Origin: Aquitalea magnusonii
GTDB lineage: Bacteria > Pseudomonadota > Gammaproteobacteria > Burkholderiales > Chromobacteriaceae
Direction of reading: 5' to 3'
NCBI RefSeq assembly: GCF_002217795.2
Contig: NZ_AP018823.1
Coordinates: 3,348,001-3,412,000 of the forward strand
DNA: 64,000 nucleotides
Numbering within the stretch: position 1 is the stretch's first letter; the number at the start of each line of letters is the position of its first letter. The position numbers and the translations under genes were made by a program. This document shows, piece after piece, positions 63,251-64,000 of this stretch. Under the pieces are notes generated by a model. It saw only the letters and a program-made list of their open reading frames with translations, was not told the DNA's origin and did no database searches.

Positions 63251-63275
63251 AAAGAGGCCCTTACGGGCCTCTTTT
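63251..63275. terminator. Bidirectional terminator
   Basis: 10-bp perfect stem (AAAGAGGCCC / GGGCCTCTTT, loop TTAC) between the pilin remnant (+) and the solute-binding protein gene (-). Confidence 0.88.
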
Positions 63276-63308
63276 GGAGGATTGCGAGCGAAGGTGCTGG
63301 AAACTGGC

Positions 63309-64000
63309 TCAGCGCCGCTTCCACCACCAACTGGTATCCGGCTTCACATTGCCGGGCGGCAATTCGGTATTGGCGATCTGCGTGGTTTGCCAGCCATTGG
63401 CAGCCAGCAACTGAATGGCTGCGGCATGGTGACGCAGGAATAAGGCCTTGAAGCTGCCATCGCGCTCCGCCAGTTTAAGGCCCTGCAGCACGCGCCTGGC
63501 CAATGGCGTGTTTTGCTTGTTGACCCAGAAATAGACGGGAAAGGGGTAATAGATGGCCTTGGTTTTCTCCAGCGTCAGTCCGGGATAGCGCGGCAGTTGT
63601 TCCTGCATTTCACTGCCCACCTCGTTCAAGCCGCGCGGGAAGGCATCAAAGCGCCCGGCCGCCAGCATCTCAAACAGGCTTTCATAGCCAATGGCCGCCA
63701 TTACGTCGTATCCGTTGTTCTTCATGATGGGATAGTCGGCCCACTGGCTGTTAAGGCCCAGCCGGACATCGGCACGGAACTGCTGTGCGTTCATGCGGGC
63801 AAAGCGTGCGCTATCTTCCTTGCGCACAAAAAACACCCGATAACCGATGATGCCCTTGAGGATGTCCATGCGCACCGGCTGCAGCAGTTTTTCCCGCTGA
63901 GCATTTGGCGCAAAGGCAAGGATGTCCACCTTTTCCGTGCTCAGCAGTTGCTCCGCACGCCACTGCGTAACCTTGTCATTGAGCGGCACCAGATCATAGT
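63309..64000 (-). CDS. Periplasmic solute-binding protein, SBP_bac_3 type (5' part beyond window)
   Basis: At least 230 residues on the minus strand, with the coding frame still open at the right edge (YDLVPLNDKVTQWRAEQLL upstream of the first in-frame GTG), so the signal peptide and first lobe lie outside. The segments VDILAFAPNAQREK, GYRVFFVRKED and KNNGYDVMAAIGYESLFEMLAAGRFDAFPRG are typical of amino-acid-type or transporter-like periplasmic binding proteins. The C-terminus is complete (PDTSWWWKRR). Substrate unknown. Confidence 0.8.
   Translation of the reverse strand, partial: YDLVPLNDKVTQWRAEQLLSTEKVDILAFAPNAQREKLLQPVRMDILKGIIGYRVFFVRKEDSARFARMNAQQFRADVRLGLNSQWADYPIMKNNGYDVMAAIGYESLFEMLAAGRFDAFPRGLNEVGSEMQEQLPRYPGLTLEKTKAIYYPFPVYFWVNKQNTPLARRVLQGLKLAERDGSFKALFLRHHAAAIQLLAANGWQTTQIANTELPPGNVKPDTSWWWKRR

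Overview
The window is a GC-rich (about 60 %) chromosomal segment of a betaproteobacterium, most likely of the order Neisseriales, Chromobacteriaceae-like (Chromobacterium/Aquitalea/Vogesella type). That placement is an inference from the protein flavour, the FmdB-DUF502-AspS block, the complete isc operon and the rRNA operon; no phylogeny was run. Most of the content is ordinary core genome. Accessory DNA is concentrated at the right end.

Layout. 0-12 kb: MltG (cut by the left edge), a DUF3313 protein with a suspect 5' end, a PsiF-repeat protein, a GntR regulator with a CynX-type MFS transporter, a YbbA/YbbP-like ABC exporter divergent from the esterase TesA, two tandem GGDEF proteins and AhpC. 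12-26 kb: AspRS/DUF502/FmdB, a fabI-pta-ackA operon, rpsT divergent from murJ, a CPBP protease, QueF, a cold-shock/Excalibur fusion, RluA, an AlaX-type editing protein and ParE. 26-32.4 kb: RppH, the putrescine genes puuA-puuB, PssA and an unknown secreted protein. 32.6-38.1 kb: one complete rRNA operon on the minus strand (16S, tRNA-Ile, tRNA-Ala, 23S, 5S) with promoter, boxA, processing stems and terminator. 38-48 kb: thioredoxin, a CHMI-family tautomerase, an RlmK-like methyltransferase, CoaD, the dipeptide transporter dppABCDF and a KASIII enzyme. 48.5-54.2 kb: iscRSUA-hscBA-fdx-iscX with an IscR-type operator. 54-56 kb: a GST and uridine kinase.

56.3-61.9 kb is a five-gene plus-strand operon: a PLP enzyme of the D-threonine-aldolase/D-amino-acid-dehydratase fold, a GntP permease, an N-acyl-D-amino-acid deacylase, RidA and a KDG-kinase-like PfkB kinase. 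Read together they fit a pathway that imports an N-acyl sugar amino acid such as N-acetyl-D-glucosaminate, deacylates it, dehydrates and deaminates it to 2-keto-3-deoxygluconate, and phosphorylates that to KDPG. This is the strongest candidate here for a little-described metabolic system. The alternative is general N-acyl-D-amino-acid catabolism.

62-63.2 kb is a low-GC accessory patch: a Tlde1/DUF2778 L,D-transpeptidase-fold gene interrupted by one in-frame amber codon, a small three-helix membrane protein 3 nt downstream (possible immunity partner), and a C-terminal remnant that looks like a fimbrial pilin. The window ends inside a periplasmic solute-binding protein gene.

Regulatory structure worth noting includes a palindromic TTGCAA that can serve as the -35 of both the rpsT and murJ promoters with exact 17-bp spacers, back-to-back ybbA/tesA start codons with no intergenic base, and ACTCCCC tandem repeats placed just after two terminator-like hairpins.
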